64,000 nucleotides of DNA from Halichondria panicea (GCF_963675165.1 NC_087386.1:4656169-4720168), one strand, 5' to 3'. Shown: positions 44,801-58,092, numbered from the stretch's first letter. Program-made: numbers and translations. The notes: generated from the letters alone by a model not told the origin.

Positions 44801-47539
44801 TGATACTGTGAGTTATAATATGTATGCAGTTGACTCGATCATGATACCTTTAACTTAGTGTGCATCTGTATCATATTTAATATCTGTATACAGTGTGATA
44901 TTGATAGTATATACATATACATATTATACAGGATGTGATTACAAATAACAGTTAAACATGGTGGCTATAATTATAGAGATAGAACAAAATGAGAATAAAC
45001 TGGCTAACTATATATACCGGTATAAAACACTGATAGAACAATCAGGTCCATATAAATCTGTGCTTGCTAAAAAAACGAATTATACACGGACACCTGACCG
45101 TGAAACATCAAGATCCATGCACTGCTTCCTTGACTTGTACAACTCTTGCCCTTAGGAGATGCGCCCTATAGGCTCCAGTTGTAGTTGTATTAGCTGCATG
45201 TACAGCCTTCATGCATGAGTAACTATAGCCTCGATTCCAGGCCGCTGAGAAAGGCCCACTATTCAAGGGGCTGGAGTCGAGGCTAGAGTAACTATTTTAC
45301 TTCATGCCTCATAAAATTACTCATTTAGGGACATATCAGACAACCCTATTGAGTGTGAAAGCATTACACCATCTGAGTTGCCCTTCATTCCTCTTTGTGA
45401 GCCCTTTTTTGAGTCATTTCAGCAAACACAAGCAGAATGTGTGGACTCAGAATCCACACTCGCAGATATATGTTCCTGTAAGTTGTGCGGCATGCATGAG
45501 TGTGCTGCTAAGGACATATTGTGGTATATAAGTTATATACTGGTCATCTACTGTGTGTGTATGTACATTGTATATAAATAGCTGCCTTATAGAGTTGACC
45601 GAGATTGATTCATCTGTGTATTGTGTAGGGAATGTGTATTCTCGTAATTAATTCTCAATATAAGTATATTGGTGGATATCCGAGCTCGATACTGCCATGC
45701 ATGGAACTATCTGTACTATATTAGAAACAGCCTCGTCCATTGCAGTGTTCACTAATGACAATGATAATGGAGGAGAAGACACTGATGATAATACTGACAA
45801 CGACAATGATGAGGATAGAGACGACAACATGCCAGAAAGACCAACCACCCCAGATCCAAATTCAGACTCCTCTCTAGGGATTATTATTGGTTCATCTGTT
45901 GGAGTCCCAGTGGTTCTCATAGTACTGCTCGTAATGTTCCTCGTTCTCATGTTCATCTGGAGGTCCAAAACGTGGTATGTATACTCGAGGGGGGGGCTAA
46001 CAGGGGAGGTTGGTAAATTGATTGAGCATATTTTGATGCACTGCATGCTGACAGCCTCCATGGAGCCTCATGCACCTCTACAGTACTCTAGATACTTCTC
46101 TAGATACTCCTCTATTGTCTTATACCTAGGCCGCTGTACAATATACACAGTACATGAACTAGTGGAACATAGTACGTAGCTATGTATATAATGATATACA
46201 AGCTGTTATGTTTTCAGGGAGAGAAAGTTCCAAGACGTTACAGAGGCTCAAGTGGAGGCTACTTTCAGACTAAGCCACACTATGCGAGCTCAGTAAGTCT
46301 TTAATGTGAGAAATGAGAACTCTTGCATGTGCAATAGCATTGAAAGTGACTTATAGGATTTCTATATATAGAAACATCAAAAATACATGCAGCTAACCAA
46401 TTATACATGACCAATGCACTGATATATAGGTGCTGAAATAATATGCACAGCATCATAATTACGTGTATTCCCTTCTCTTAATACCTGGCCTAGGGACCCA
46501 TATTCCGCAGACCCTCGATATGCCACAAGGCCAATCAAAACCATAAAGTTTCCCCCTGATCCACTATCCCCATACTTCAATCCCCTTACCCCATTCCCCG
46601 GTCCCTCATCAACCATCTTCCTCCCTGATACTGACACGGAGGATATGTATTCGTCAATTGATACGAGGCCACTCCCTGCTGTACCACCTCAAGAGTCTGA
46701 TTATGAGGACGGATACATACTGACGGTGGCATCTGCACCACGACGAGATGTGCTGCCTGGAATTGTTATTGGTAAGCAGTCTGTTTATTAGAAGGATATA
46801 TATACATTACTGTAACAGTGAAAACTGGATGCATGCATGTTACCACAATCATGTATAATAGTCTGGTCAACATCATTATGTGATCACAGATACGTATAGC
46901 AAATTATTAAAGTATGCGTTTGTTTTGCTTATCCAAACATAATGGGGACATCCAAGTTAAGTCATGTTTCATGCTTTTGTCACCGCTGCACTTTCCTTGT
47001 TTCTTTAACTCTTGTCTTATACCCATGCACTGCTGGTCTTCCCCACGAGTTTCACAGCAATCATTGTACTAATTATGTAGACAGTGCATTATTATAATTA
47101 TAGTGCAGTGCATTTGATTACTTTTGCAGCCAAACGAAGAGAAAAGGAAGCAGAGAGACTGTCTTTGTATCCAGCACCAGTACTAAAATCAAAACAAAAA
47201 GATCTCATTCCATCTACTTCCTCTGATTCTGAAACAGAAATTGAACATGATGTTCCATTCTCCCACCAACTCAACACTGGTAGTGGCTTTGGTACTGAGA
47301 ATACACTTCCTATTTCTGAGCAGAATATTGGGGTCACTGTGAGCGAAGAAAAGGATATGCAAACGCTCGGCAAAGACCAAATTCAAGGTGATGAAGTGCA
47401 AGCCCTGAGTAGAATGGATGGCGACAGGGGTAAAGAGAATCCAACACCAAACGGGGAGTTGCTATCTGATGTGGATAATGGCAGCAGAGATGTTGTGTGT
47501 GGAGAACAAGAAGATGTATATCTGTCTATTGTTCAGTAA
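41829..47539 (+). CDS. Single-pass LRR receptor with tyrosine-motif tail, 12 exons, 599 aa
   Basis: Exons: 41829-41922, 41996-42107, 44005-44073, 44256-44333, 44387-44452, 44506-44580, 44724-44807, 45329-45477, 45665-45974, 46218-46292, 46494-46771, 47130-47539. The order is signal peptide (FYLFILCLSGISEVSS), polyproline, LRR N-cap (CPNTCSCLNTSFVLC), then one LRR per exon, mostly of type xxLxxNRIxxI, and a cysteine LRR C-cap (DNPIECESI). An acidic Asp/Asn-rich stalk leads to the transmembrane helix IIIGSSVGVPVVLIVLLVMF and a basic stop-transfer. The roughly 260-residue tail has DMYSSI, YEDGY and a C-terminal DVYLSIVQ. Probably a cell-surface recognition or adhesion receptor signalling through SH2 proteins. 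The exon 9 acceptor (45664) is the weakest junction. It is not assigned to a named orthologue. Confidence 0.85.
43013..43870 (-). mobile_element. Second copy of the NLR-B intron element, inverted
   Basis: Located in intron 2 of the LRR receptor. The right part (43790-43860) and left part (43017-43450) are reverse complements of the ends of 25760-28318, with indels. This copy retains a segment (accgtatccctcgtgcggct on the minus strand) missing from the other and lacks its nested foldbacks. The terminal string gcctcgaggc is itself palindromic. Confidence 0.8.
45226..45285. mobile_element. 60-bp foldback micro-element with 9-bp target duplication
   Basis: Starts tagcctcgattcc and ends ggagtcgaggcta as inverted termini. 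It is flanked exactly by direct repeats gagtaacta at 45217-45225 and 45286-45294. It lies in LRR receptor intron 7. Confidence 0.85.
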
Positions 47540-47798
47540 CCCTCAACAATCAACCATTTAGTGATAGAGAAACTGATGTGATGTGTACATGTAGTATCAA
47601 ACCATAAATTGTTACGTAGCCTTTACTTACGAAATCATTATGTTTCCCTGCTGTCATTTTGAAAACATTGAAGTCTCTAAAAATAAACCAGCGCGATTCC
47701 GGAGTTTGTGATCACCTTATATAATAGATACTATCTTGCGCATGCTATTACATTTCTTTAACTGAACAATCGGTCGACTGTTCCTGCATGGGGCTAGC

Positions 47799-47858
47799 TA
47801 GCCTCGATTCCAAGCCGCTGCATGAGAAAGGCTATTCAAGGGGCTGGAGTCGAGGCTA
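47799..47858. mobile_element. 60-bp foldback micro-element, second copy
   Basis: Same ends and same length as 45226-45285. Flanked by direct 9-bp repeats ggggctagc at 47790-47798 and 47859-47867. It lies just 3' of the LRR receptor. Confidence 0.85.
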
Positions 47859-47867
47859 GGGGCTAGC

Positions 47868-48910
47868 CTATAATGTAATTATGGGAACAACGGATGTGAC
47901 AGGGGAGAGAGTGAGAGGGCGCTATAGTCTGTTCACCGTTAGACAGATAACTACTCGAACATCCATTTGCATGAGACAACATCCACATGCAGAGATTAGC
48001 CAGATAATAATTATAACCCCAACTCACATGATCATCCCTATCAAACATCCATGCATGCATGCATGGTTTATAATTATGTATCACCTTGATTTATATATTT
48101 ATATCTTATGAACTAAAGTACGTAAAATATAGTATTATACTGCCACGAACAGTTTTCACCAAGGAAAATACGGTCACGTATTATGATTGTTATTTGCACT
48201 AGGAAAATGTAGGTTTTTGCTTGTCAAAAATTATATTAAGCTAAATATTAACATAATGTGATCATTTGTTTTTAAACAAAATGGGGGGCCTCCAACTATT
48301 CGTTGTGTTTACAAAAGCATGCATGGGATTGCCCGGCCGGATTCATGCATGCAGGGAATAATAATTTATTAAGTATATACCTTGTTGATTTTTCAAGTTC
48401 TTGCTTACTACTGATGACTGTACATGCATGGGTATTACTATTGGTGTAATCCCTATAGAAACATCTATACATGCACTGTGATGATTTAAGTTGCTTATTG
48501 TATATATAGCAAAGTTAACCTAGATATAATACTGAATTATAGCTATATAATATATATAATTATAGCTATTATGTACACCATTAGTCAAGCAGTGATAATT
48601 ATTTCCCCTCCCTGTATACCATGGCTATGCATTTGCATGTGGTTTGTTTTGATCAAGAGCTGTGATGATCCTGGAACTTTTAATTGAAATGAGATTCACA
48701 GCCTGACTATATTTATAGACTATAATTATTTCCAGGAAATAGCTTCTGAGTCATGTGCCTGCATGCACATGTTTCTATAAGCCTGTGGTAAAATTGTACA
48801 CAGCCTTTACTGCTCTGAAATATGTAAGTTCATTTGTCGTATATTGCTAGATCTACAATTATATTCTAAGTGATTATACAATTATGCTAGATTATTTTAG
48901 CTTTGTATAG
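47868..48910. other. Intergenic between LRR receptor and MYC-like gene
   Basis: AT-rich with many catgcatg and ataattat strings. No gene or clear repeat is identified. An upstream exon of the MYC-like gene could lie here. Confidence 0.4.
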
Positions 48911-48959
48911 ATCCTTCAGCAGTAGTTTTAAAGGAGCTGTAGACTATTTGAGCATAGAC

Positions 48960-51900
48960 ATGACTGCTGAGGATTCTCCTGCTGATGACAGGGTGTGTCT
49001 AATACTACAGGCAGCTCAAGACCTGGAGAGTCCTAATCCTGATGCAGTTTCAGGCAATAATCTAACTGCAGGCACCAGTAGAGCAGTGAAGAGGAAAAAT
49101 GGTTGCAGCAGCCAAGAAAGAGAAGCAGAAATTGATAAGGATGGTATGCTGGCCACTTTTCATCATGAGGAAATCTCAGGTATACATATAATTATAATTA
49201 TGCTGATCATAATTATTATTGCAGCAAGCAATATAGATGTGTTGTATACCATGTGCCACATGATGTGGTAAATCTTGATCACAAAGTGTTAATAGAGCTT
49301 GGGATTAGGTATAGTAGTATTTTGTGGTAGGGAACGAAGTGTCCAACATGGCTGCATGGATACCCTTTCCTTTGCAATAATCAATAATATTTATAGTACA
49401 TCTCAGTCTCAGATGGGTCCTGTTATTACTTAAGTACTTAAGAGAAGATAAGCATACATGTCAATAGAGGGTTTCTAAAGTTAATAGCGTATAATTATGT
49501 ATAGTTAATGCAAATCACCTCCATTGTCTCTTGCATGCGTGCATACACGCACGTTCACGCACACGCACACGCACACGCACACGCACACGCACACGCACAC
49601 GCACACGCACACAGATTCAGACATGGAAACGGACAGAGAAAGTGAAGAGTCTGGCCTTCCCTTATCTTCTGATTTTCATTTGATCTCACACAAAAAGGGA
49701 GGGAAAATGCGAGCCAATCTCGACTCCAAGTCGGCAGAAAGGGGGAGAAAAAGAGGTCATGGGAAGGGAAAGGTCAGTATTGAGGAGATGATTCAAAAGC
49801 AAGAGTGTGCCAGTCAGATACACAATGAGAACGAGAGGTGCAGGTGAGTGGTGGAAACAGATATCCGTTTATTAATCTAGAAAGAGTGTGTTGACTTAAT
49901 TGCTGTGATCCCCCAAATGTTGTCGACGTGATACGTATGCGTGTATGTAATAAGTGCTGATGTTTCCAACTGGGATTACAAGTGCATGGGTATAACTAGT
50001 TTTTTTGTAACAGAATATCTAGTATTGCATCTAATATATACGGGACATGTATGGTTACCCATACATGATTGGTTTACATACTATAGTTTTGCATGCGCAT
50101 GCATGGTGGCACCACTTACATGTACCCCAGTCAAGGGGCTGAGGTTATTTCAGTTTCTAAGCATCTGTTGTGATAATTTTCTTATTGCTGGACTACCATG
50201 AAGTTTCCTTGGATACAACAGACACACTGTCTGGTATTTGGAGTGAATACACATGGACTCTTTCATGTTTTCCCTGAAAAACACATGTTTTACATAGATT
50301 AAGGAAGGAGTGGGATAGGAAACGGCAGCTGATCACGTGCCAAACGTACATAGACTTGATGCTTGTGGTTAGAAGTCCTTTGATCTCAATCCGCGTTTCG
50401 CTTTTTAATTAGTTAGAGAAAAAGCGTTTAACTCAGCTACACGAAAAACTCTGCTAGAAGAGACGACCATTCAGGGAGGTTTTGTTCATATGCTGCCTTT
50501 GCCAGTGCCTTGTGCATTTTTTGGAGAAAATTTCAAGGTAAGGCGCTTTTTATAGCTGTTTTTGTCTTGATTTCATGTAATTTGACCCTTTTAACAGCCA
50601 TACTGTTCGGGTAAATGCATGCAAAAGTTTTTATGAGTATTGAATATCTTCTGATGCTTATGAGACATGGACTGGTGATACTTACTTTTGGGATTAATTC
50701 GATTGGCTGGCAGAAACATGCCATTTAACGTAAAGTAAATAAATGCTATACTTCAATGTTTTATTAGCTGGTCTCAACTTTGCCAGTAAAGTTTTTAGAG
50801 AAATACTGACATACCTTGTATAGGCTTGAAAATGCCTCTGACTCGTCGAAAGGACCGGGCCCGCAAGAAGAGACTGGAAAGAACCTCAAAAAATTAAATA
50901 ACTCACACGAGAATACCGACACAAGCCTAGACTCCGAGTCAAGCACACCTCATATTGACTCACATGAGAATACCGACACAAGTTTAGACTCTGAAACTAT
51001 TTCAAGCACACCCCAAATTGAACCAAATGTACATCTGAGTGATCTCCTACGAAATCCCCAGTTGCGTAAACCCTGAAATTTCCCCAGGGATGGTCCAATG
51101 CGACTGAGGACTCTGTCACTTCTCTTTGTATGAAGTTGTGTAAAATTAGCTCCGCTACTACCACCAGCCGCCAACCAGTAGTGATTACCCATTGCTTAAC
51201 GGTAAAGAGTGATTTGAAGTAGCTATTGTATGTCCATAACAATAAGTGTGCTGCAAATTCTTTGGCCCTAGTGTTAATATCAGAAGGAATCAGATTTACA
51301 TCCTCTATGAAGGATGTTATAGCTCCTCGAATGACTTCACAGGAGGCACTAGTAGATATACTTGTACCTGCCATTTCTACGTTTCCTATCCCTCTCCTTC
51401 CTTAATCTATATGGTTTTATTAATTGGTGTATCACACTCCTATGCCTTTTTATTGCATGCATGCATGTTCTACTCTCCAGGTGCTCAGACAATTAGACAA
51501 TGGGATATTACTATGTATAACATGATTATCATTAAACCACAAATTTACCAAATACATGTATAATAATATTATACATAATTATAGGGGAGGGGGTACTAAC
51601 TATTATCACTAAAAAGTTTTGCACTGATTATATACAGGAGGAAGGAGCTACGTGTTGCTGTACTTAGTCTTCGAAATCAGTTAACTAGACCCACCAAGCG
51701 ACCTGCCGTCAAATTGGTACTGGAAGCAGCTATTAAAGAACTGAAAGTGAGTAACAGTGTAGAGCATGCATGCAGATCGAGGTCCTGTATATAAAATAGA
51801 ATGCCGTTTTCAAGTAGGGCATGCACAGACTTAGATAGAGGATTGTATATAGAAAGTGTGACAATTGGTAAAACAAATATGCTTCTGCCGTAACCTTTTC

Positions 51901-54900
51901 GTGTGGCTCTGTACCTGAAAATGAAGAGGGTGTAGTCGTTAAAAATAACTGGCTGATGTTTCCCTTATTAATTTTTAGAATTATAATGGTATAATCATTC
52001 TTATAGGAGTATTTTGGTTATGCTAATGGTAATTTCATGTTTTCCACTATTGAATATGCTGCCCTCCCCAAATCTCTAAAAATTATATTTTAGCATTCAG
52101 GCATCTCTAATTGAGTGTTCCTTATCTGTTTTGTTTTTTTACTTTGCTCTGTTGCTGACATTGCCCTCCTACAATAATAGGTCTATGCATGCACATTCCT
52201 TTCTTTTCCTCATAATTTCACCCTGTATATAGGCCTCATACGGTTTGTATGTGAGTGCTACATGTTACCCAGTTCAAAGTTTCAACCAACACACTGGTCC
52301 TCACTTCTACTCTTGCCGTGTAGTTCAGTGTTAACCTCAGTCTGCATGACTGTACTTATCACCCGACTGTGGTAATGGTTAAGCTAGCCATAATGATAAA
52401 GTAGCTTCCCATGGAGTGCCGAGTTAAATACCACATAGAGTATCACGCAGCCATGCTTTCTGGGCCTAGTTTTGAGGTCCAGGAACTAATTCTGTAAGTA
52501 TAATATAGTGCATGCTTGCCATTATTTGCTAATTCTTTACCAGAAAACAGCCGCCACAATTCCCCCCCACTTAATTAGTACACCTTGGTCAATAAAAATC
52601 ATTTAATTCACAGGGTTTCCATCCTTGCCAGTTACAAACCTAAAACCAGAAACTTGTATCTGTCTGTGTTCATCATGTTCTCAAACAAGGAAGGTAATGT
52701 GGTTGAGCTGCTGATATACCCTTCCCTAAGCTAATTATCCAGACAATGTATAAGGATTCTCTGTAACTGTTCTATAAATAAAATCAGGTGGTATAGGTAA
52801 ATTTCATCTTATATATATACATGTACGAGCCTTAAACAAACAAGAAACCAATGCCATCAAATTGATCTACTGTATGGTTGCTATCTATACATAGAATGCT
52901 TTATATTGGTGTCTAATTGATGTAATTATGCATTGACTGGTACTATAGCTTAGCTACTTATAATTGTATTTTCCGAATGCCACCAACTATATACTCTTGT
53001 CTGGCTTCCTAGTGGATTAGCTAGACACAAGTAAATTACTTTTGGTTAGGAAATTTCCTTAGCCTATTATACATAAATAAACGTTTCTCTATGGCGTAAG
53101 TCTGTTGAGGACTTTAATTGTGTTGAGTGCATGGGGCTGAAGAATGTGTATAATGGTTCAATATTTTGCAGTCCCACGTCTACTATATCATCTACATGGT
53201 TGTCTGTATAATAGATATTCTCTGTAGGACAATGCCTACAGTTGTTGACAGTCTGTGCTAATAGCTTTTTGATTGATTAGTTCAATTACAGCTTGGATTT
53301 ATAATGAATCTAATCTAGCAGCCGCTACATTAGCTTTTAACCACTGGGTAAACTCGTATATACCTTGATTCCAATGGTCAACAAAAAACCTCAGCTATAA
53401 TCAAGTTTCAATTGTATTTCATTCAGAATACCACCTGTATAGGTGTGCCGCTATCTATATTGATTGTGTTCCTATATTCAGTTTGCCACCTGTATAGGTG
53501 GCGGCTGCTATTGTGTTGTTCTGCCTATATGGCTGTTGTGTTGTTCTGCCTATATTCAGCTTGCCAACTGCATGTGTCCCATGCAGCTGTTGCCATTAGT
53601 GGTGCTGCCATATATATATATAATTATAGGTGTTGTGTGTTAGGGAAATCTTTAATACTTATATACTCCTGCTTTAATGAGCAGATTCAGAATCACGCAC
53701 ACACACACACACATGCACACACACCAGCCGACTACTGTGACTACTGTAACCCACCCACCCGTGGCCGCCCACACGCCGCCTCGGTTAATAGCGGTAGATA
53801 CATATAATATATACATGCATGCACACTCCAATAATGCCTACAATGGTGTATGCACGCAGGAACTGTGTAGTACTATACAGGCAATTGATTGTATGGGTGA
53901 TTGATCAGCCACCTTAACCCTATACTCCCTATAATATGTATTATAGCTGTACATTCTCTGAATACTTCAAAAGTGTAACAACAACAGCCTCTATATGCCT
54001 TTATTATAGTTCATCACTGCATGGTCACTGCATGCATGTGATGCTACGTTGATTAAAGTACAGGATGTTTTTGTGTATAACTACGGATAGAACATTGAAA
54101 GAATAACAGAATCCTTTACATGTGAGATCAATTTCTAGCGATACTGTTCTGAGAAGTTGGACATTCCCTCATCGTGTTGGTTTTGTTCAAGTTTAATTGT
54201 TGTTCTGGTATATATGGTTCTGTATACTCTTGTAACCTAAATCAACTTAGTAGTATAGATACATAACTATATACATGCACACTCCAATAATGCCTGAAAT
54301 GGTGCATGCAGGAACTGCGGTAGCATGCTGCGCATGTGCAATGGTATAATAATGACTCCTAATAATTCAGTGATTGTTTACTGAACTGAAGTGTTATTTG
54401 AAAGTATAAGGACTGCATGATGTGTCTTTAGGTGGTATCAGGAGTTTAGTGGTATATGTATAATTATAGGTAACAAACTTGAAGTTAATTAAGTCACAGC
54501 TGAGGGAAATTTCAGTCATGTCGGATCCATGTATGACTTTAAAACTCGGACTCCAGGCACCAAATCTTGATTATGCGATGCTACGTATAGTATAATTAAT
54601 TAAATAGTACAAACATTAAAATGTTTTTGCTAAAACAATTAGTGTGCATAATGATTACTTGTTCCTTTCACAACACGGATAGGTTAATATAGCGAAGACC
54701 GCCTAGGTTGCACCGCTTGCATAGCATAACATACGTAGTTGCATAGCATTTTATTGCCAGCTTAATGCAAACAGATGGATGATGTGTTTGGGTTTTGTAG
54801 ACAATGGTTGTCTCCCATATTTACCACATCCATGCATTCATGCTATCTCTGAGTTCATCTCATCTCAATTCATCCATCTCCCTAGTACACTATAACCTAG

Positions 54901-56970
54901 CAACACACATGTACTCTCACGCTTTCAGGACCTTAAAAGGAAAGAGAAGGAAGACATGCGTACGCTGGAGTCTCTGAAGGACAAGGAGAAAAGGCTAACC
55001 ATAGAACTAGAGAACAAAATGTGAGTCTAAAGCATTAAAATATGATTCCTTACGTATATTTACATTTATTAATTATATGCAACACAATTCGTAGACCATA
55101 CATGCATTGGGGAAACTCCTTGCAAATGATGATACCATAATATATTAGAGCGCGGAATTGTCTAAGGCACCGTTAGCTAACATTTTGTGGAGGATTGCTA
55201 ACCCACGAAATTAAGCCCCTCGAAAATGTCGCGCTATACGGTAGAACTATATATATACAACACAAAACAAAGTTTGATAAACATATAATATGTCATCATG
55301 ATTATGTCATCATTCAGGAAGGAATACAAAAGTCGCCCCAGCTCTTCTGGGACGGTTCTTACCTCAGTCCCTCAAGTTCCTCCTCCTGGATCCTTCTTTC
55401 CCCCTCCCATCTCTGGTTCGTGGTTTCCAGCTGTGCCAGGCAATAACATACCAAGGCCTATAGGTGAGTTCTGTATAATTATACTACTATAAGTCTGGCT
55501 TCGTCCCAAAAGCTTAGATTCTAAACTTCTCATACTGATTCATGCAAAACGGTTGGCAACTGAGCTGCATGCATGCAAACAGTATAGTGTTACATCTGGA
55601 GATGGGTCATGGCTTCTTGGGGTGCTAGGCTGTAATGTGCTGAACCAGAAAACCCCTACATATGTTCACCATGGATGGAGCATGTGTGCTTTAGGGTGGA
55701 TGACTGATCGTTATCAAATGCATATGTTGTTAATTGCCGCTATAATTGAATTTTGAATAGTGGAAGGGTGGCTAACCACCGTAACCACGGGTACACACCC
55801 TGCATGAATCGTGCATATATTATATTATAGTGATTCCCGTAATTTTTTGGCATGCACAAAAAATGTGTGCAAAGTATGATCATTATTGCGAGGTATAATC
55901 ATCATTATAATTATTGGTGTTCATATCACCTCGATCAGAAACGTCATATTGTACTTTTATCTTATCTTTGTACAGAAATACCGCCAGTCTCACATATGAA
56001 CTCTCCACCAGTTATATTGTCCCCATGGCCCAGCCATTGCCGCTTTGGAGTACCCACTTACTTTCCCCCTCCGATTTCGCAATCTCCTTTTCCTTTCGGA
56101 AACTCAAGATTTACTCCCTTGATGTTCCAGTACCCCCTTCGACCAACCTCACTCTCCATGCCCCTCACACCTTCCCATCCCACATTCACTGTACACAATA
56201 GCTTCCCTATGATGCAAGGAATGGTCCCTCAACAACTACCACAAGCTGACGAATCACATCGAATGGTCACAATTGTATCTCCAAGAGCACAGGCCTATCC
56301 TCAGTCACCTGCTTACGCTAGAGAATATTCACAATCAGAGGTTCCTCTAGAGAGAGAAAGAACATGTTTTACGGAGAGCGATTTGTTTGAAGCCGAAGAC
56401 AGCAGAGAGTCTTACTCACACAACAATACCAGTTCAAAAAACGGAGGAGAATCAGCTGATACAGAATGCAGATCTTCCAGTGTACTTCATTACACTACTT
56501 CAGCTGATTCAACGAGGAAGCCTGCAACACTGACAGATCGCAATACAATTCTTTGTCAGGAGCAAGAGAGCTTTCCCCATGACTCGCCTCTAACTTTCAA
56601 TATTGTTCATCCACCTCCATCACTGCATCGGCCAATCACAATGCCCACGTATACCAACCACAACAAAGCTCAACGTGTGCAAAAAACTATGCCACCTTTG
56701 TTACGGATTGACAGCGACAGTGAACTAGGAATAATACAGAAATCCATGCAAGGTGAAAAGTCGAAAATAGAATTGAGAGCACATACGAAAGCCTCAAAGT
56801 TTTATCAGATTCACAATTCCGAGCTCGTCACAGTACAGTACTGCAAAAATCCTCACTACAATAGGATATCTTCTTTGAAAAAGATCATGCGAAAGAGAAG
56901 GAAAACTAGCACTAGTGACTCTGAGACCAGTGATGAAGAAAGTGAACTATTAACGACCGCTTATAATTAA
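48960..56970 (+). CDS. MYC-like class B bHLH-zipper transcription factor, about 596 aa
   Basis: Exons: 48960-49179 (probably beginning at acceptor 48910 if an upstream exon exists), 49615-49843, 51638-51746, 54929-55020, 55318-55463, 55976-56970; phases close. The basic region HNENERCRRKEL has the H-E-R triad (positions 5, 9, 13) of factors that bind CACGTG. Helix 1 (AVLSLRNQL), a short loop and helix 2 (KLVLEAAIKELKDL) follow, then a charged zipper-like coiled coil (DMRTLESLKDKEKRL). Upstream is an acidic stretch (DMETDRESEES). The C-terminal half is Pro/Ser-rich, unlike vertebrate MYC, which ends at the zipper. MYC proteins pair with MAX; that partner is inferred. The basic-to-helix-1 junction falls across an exon boundary. 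Orthology to MYC is likely but unproven. Confidence 0.72.
49552..49614. repeat. (CACACG)n run at a splice acceptor
   Basis: A hexanucleotide-type CA/CG run of about 60 nt ends in the acceptor ACACAG of MYC-like exon 2. It replaces a polypyrimidine tract, as the CA run does in the aminotransferase gene. Confidence 0.85.
50429..50541 (+). other. Candidate alternative exon of the MYC-like gene
   Basis: Acceptor TTAATTAGTTAG is followed by an open frame (REKAFNSATRKTLLEETT type) ending at a strong donor CAAG|GTAAGG. Its phase accepts exon 2. Inclusion would separate the basic region from helix 1. No decisive downstream partner exists, so this is a possibility only. Confidence 0.25.
50829..51076 (+). 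other. Candidate Ser/Asp-rich exon with an internal repeat
   Basis: Following the acceptor CTTGTATAG, an open frame encodes two tandem copies of SHENTDTSLDSE-type sequence and stops at 51076. It could be an alternative terminal exon of the MYC-like gene. The minus strand has an overlapping 125-codon ATG frame (51374-50997), so the coding strand is uncertain. Confidence 0.25.
51747..54928. other. Large intron of the MYC-like gene
   Basis: 3.2 kb of AT-rich sequence. Features seen are a CA-rich run near 53694-53722 and an imperfect duplication (ccacctgtataggtg, tgttgttctgcctatat) at 53440-53580. No coding exon is supported. Confidence 0.5.
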
Positions 56971-57781
56971 TTAGTGACCTCATTTCATATTCAAAGTCGT
57001 TCTAAGACTGTCTGTCACCCACCCCAGCTGAAGAAGGCACTATACCTAATCACTACCTACATAGTTATTGCAGGTTCACATCTGTTCAGAATTCAATCAC
57101 TGCTGTAACTTTTCCCAATGATTATTAAAATATATTATATATTCTGTGGTTAAATTAATGATGATAAAATATAATAAATAATTGTAGCAAAAAACAGCCA
57201 TAATTATTGCATGAATTAGTTTCCAGTAATTGCAGTTTGTTTTTTTCATCGAGGCCGACAGGGGGAGGGGTCAATAACCTGGATGTAGTAATACAGCAGT
57301 GACACGTTTTTATAGGACCAACATGCACTGGGCCATGGCTATATGCATGCACAATTATCATGGTACTGGGAAGGTTTCGGTAATTCTAATGTGGGCATAA
57401 TTATCAATCAGTTTGGCCATAATAATTATTATATAGCCTACAGAGGAAAAACATCCTTAAGTGTGTGGAGTGCAGTATAATCCTATTATACATATGGATG
57501 TAGGTATTGTGTGCATGTGCACAGAATGCTGCATGAACAAGTCATAATTACCCCGTGCGTGCGCACCAAGTGATTAGTGTGCGTGTGTGTCGGTTTGTGA
57601 ATGTGTGTGGATATAAAAATGAGCGAACTAGATACTTTCATGAACTGCTTTAACTGAGACAGTGGTTAAAAAAATACAAAATACACTGTTTGCTGTCATT
57701 CGATCCTAACGTTAAGGTCGTTACGGTGAAAAGTTATAACCTGTTTGCTGCTGTGCTCAATGCACGGGGCGAATGCTCTAT
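56971..57781. other. Intergenic 3' of the MYC-like gene
   Basis: AT-rich, with short GTGCGTGTG-type runs near 57550-57610. No gene is supported. Confidence 0.45.
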
Positions 57782-57826
57782 GAGCATCTTGTTAAGACCC
57801 TTATAAGGATCTTAACAAGATGCTTA
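57782..57826. repeat. Perfect hairpin
   Basis: agcatcttgttaaga pairs with tcttaacaagatgct across a 14-nt loop. An outer weaker pair (aatgctct / agagcatt) extends the palindrome to about 57770-57845. Confidence 0.8.
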
Positions 57827-57963
57827 TACATGTAAGAGCATTCAATGTAAGAGCACATGCAGGTTTATCTGATTACAGGAGTCATAACAAACCACCCATA
57901 AGAATTAAGCATGTACATGTACTAACTACACCATGCATATATGTATTGTAGCAAATACATGTA

Positions 57964-58092
57964 TAGCCTCGTTCCCAGGCCGAGTTGTCTCCAAAATTAC
58001 GCGCCAGTTAGCGACCTATAATTATAGCTGGGAACGAAAACTGGTGACCTATAGCGTTATTTTGGAGACAACTCGGCCTGGGAACGAGGCTA
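57964..58092. mobile_element. Longer foldback relative of the 60-bp element
   Basis: Arms of about 40 bp starting tagcctcgttcccaggccga and ending in its complement, with an internal second pair. It shares the tagcctcg terminus with the 60-bp elements. No exact target duplication is seen. Confidence 0.8.
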
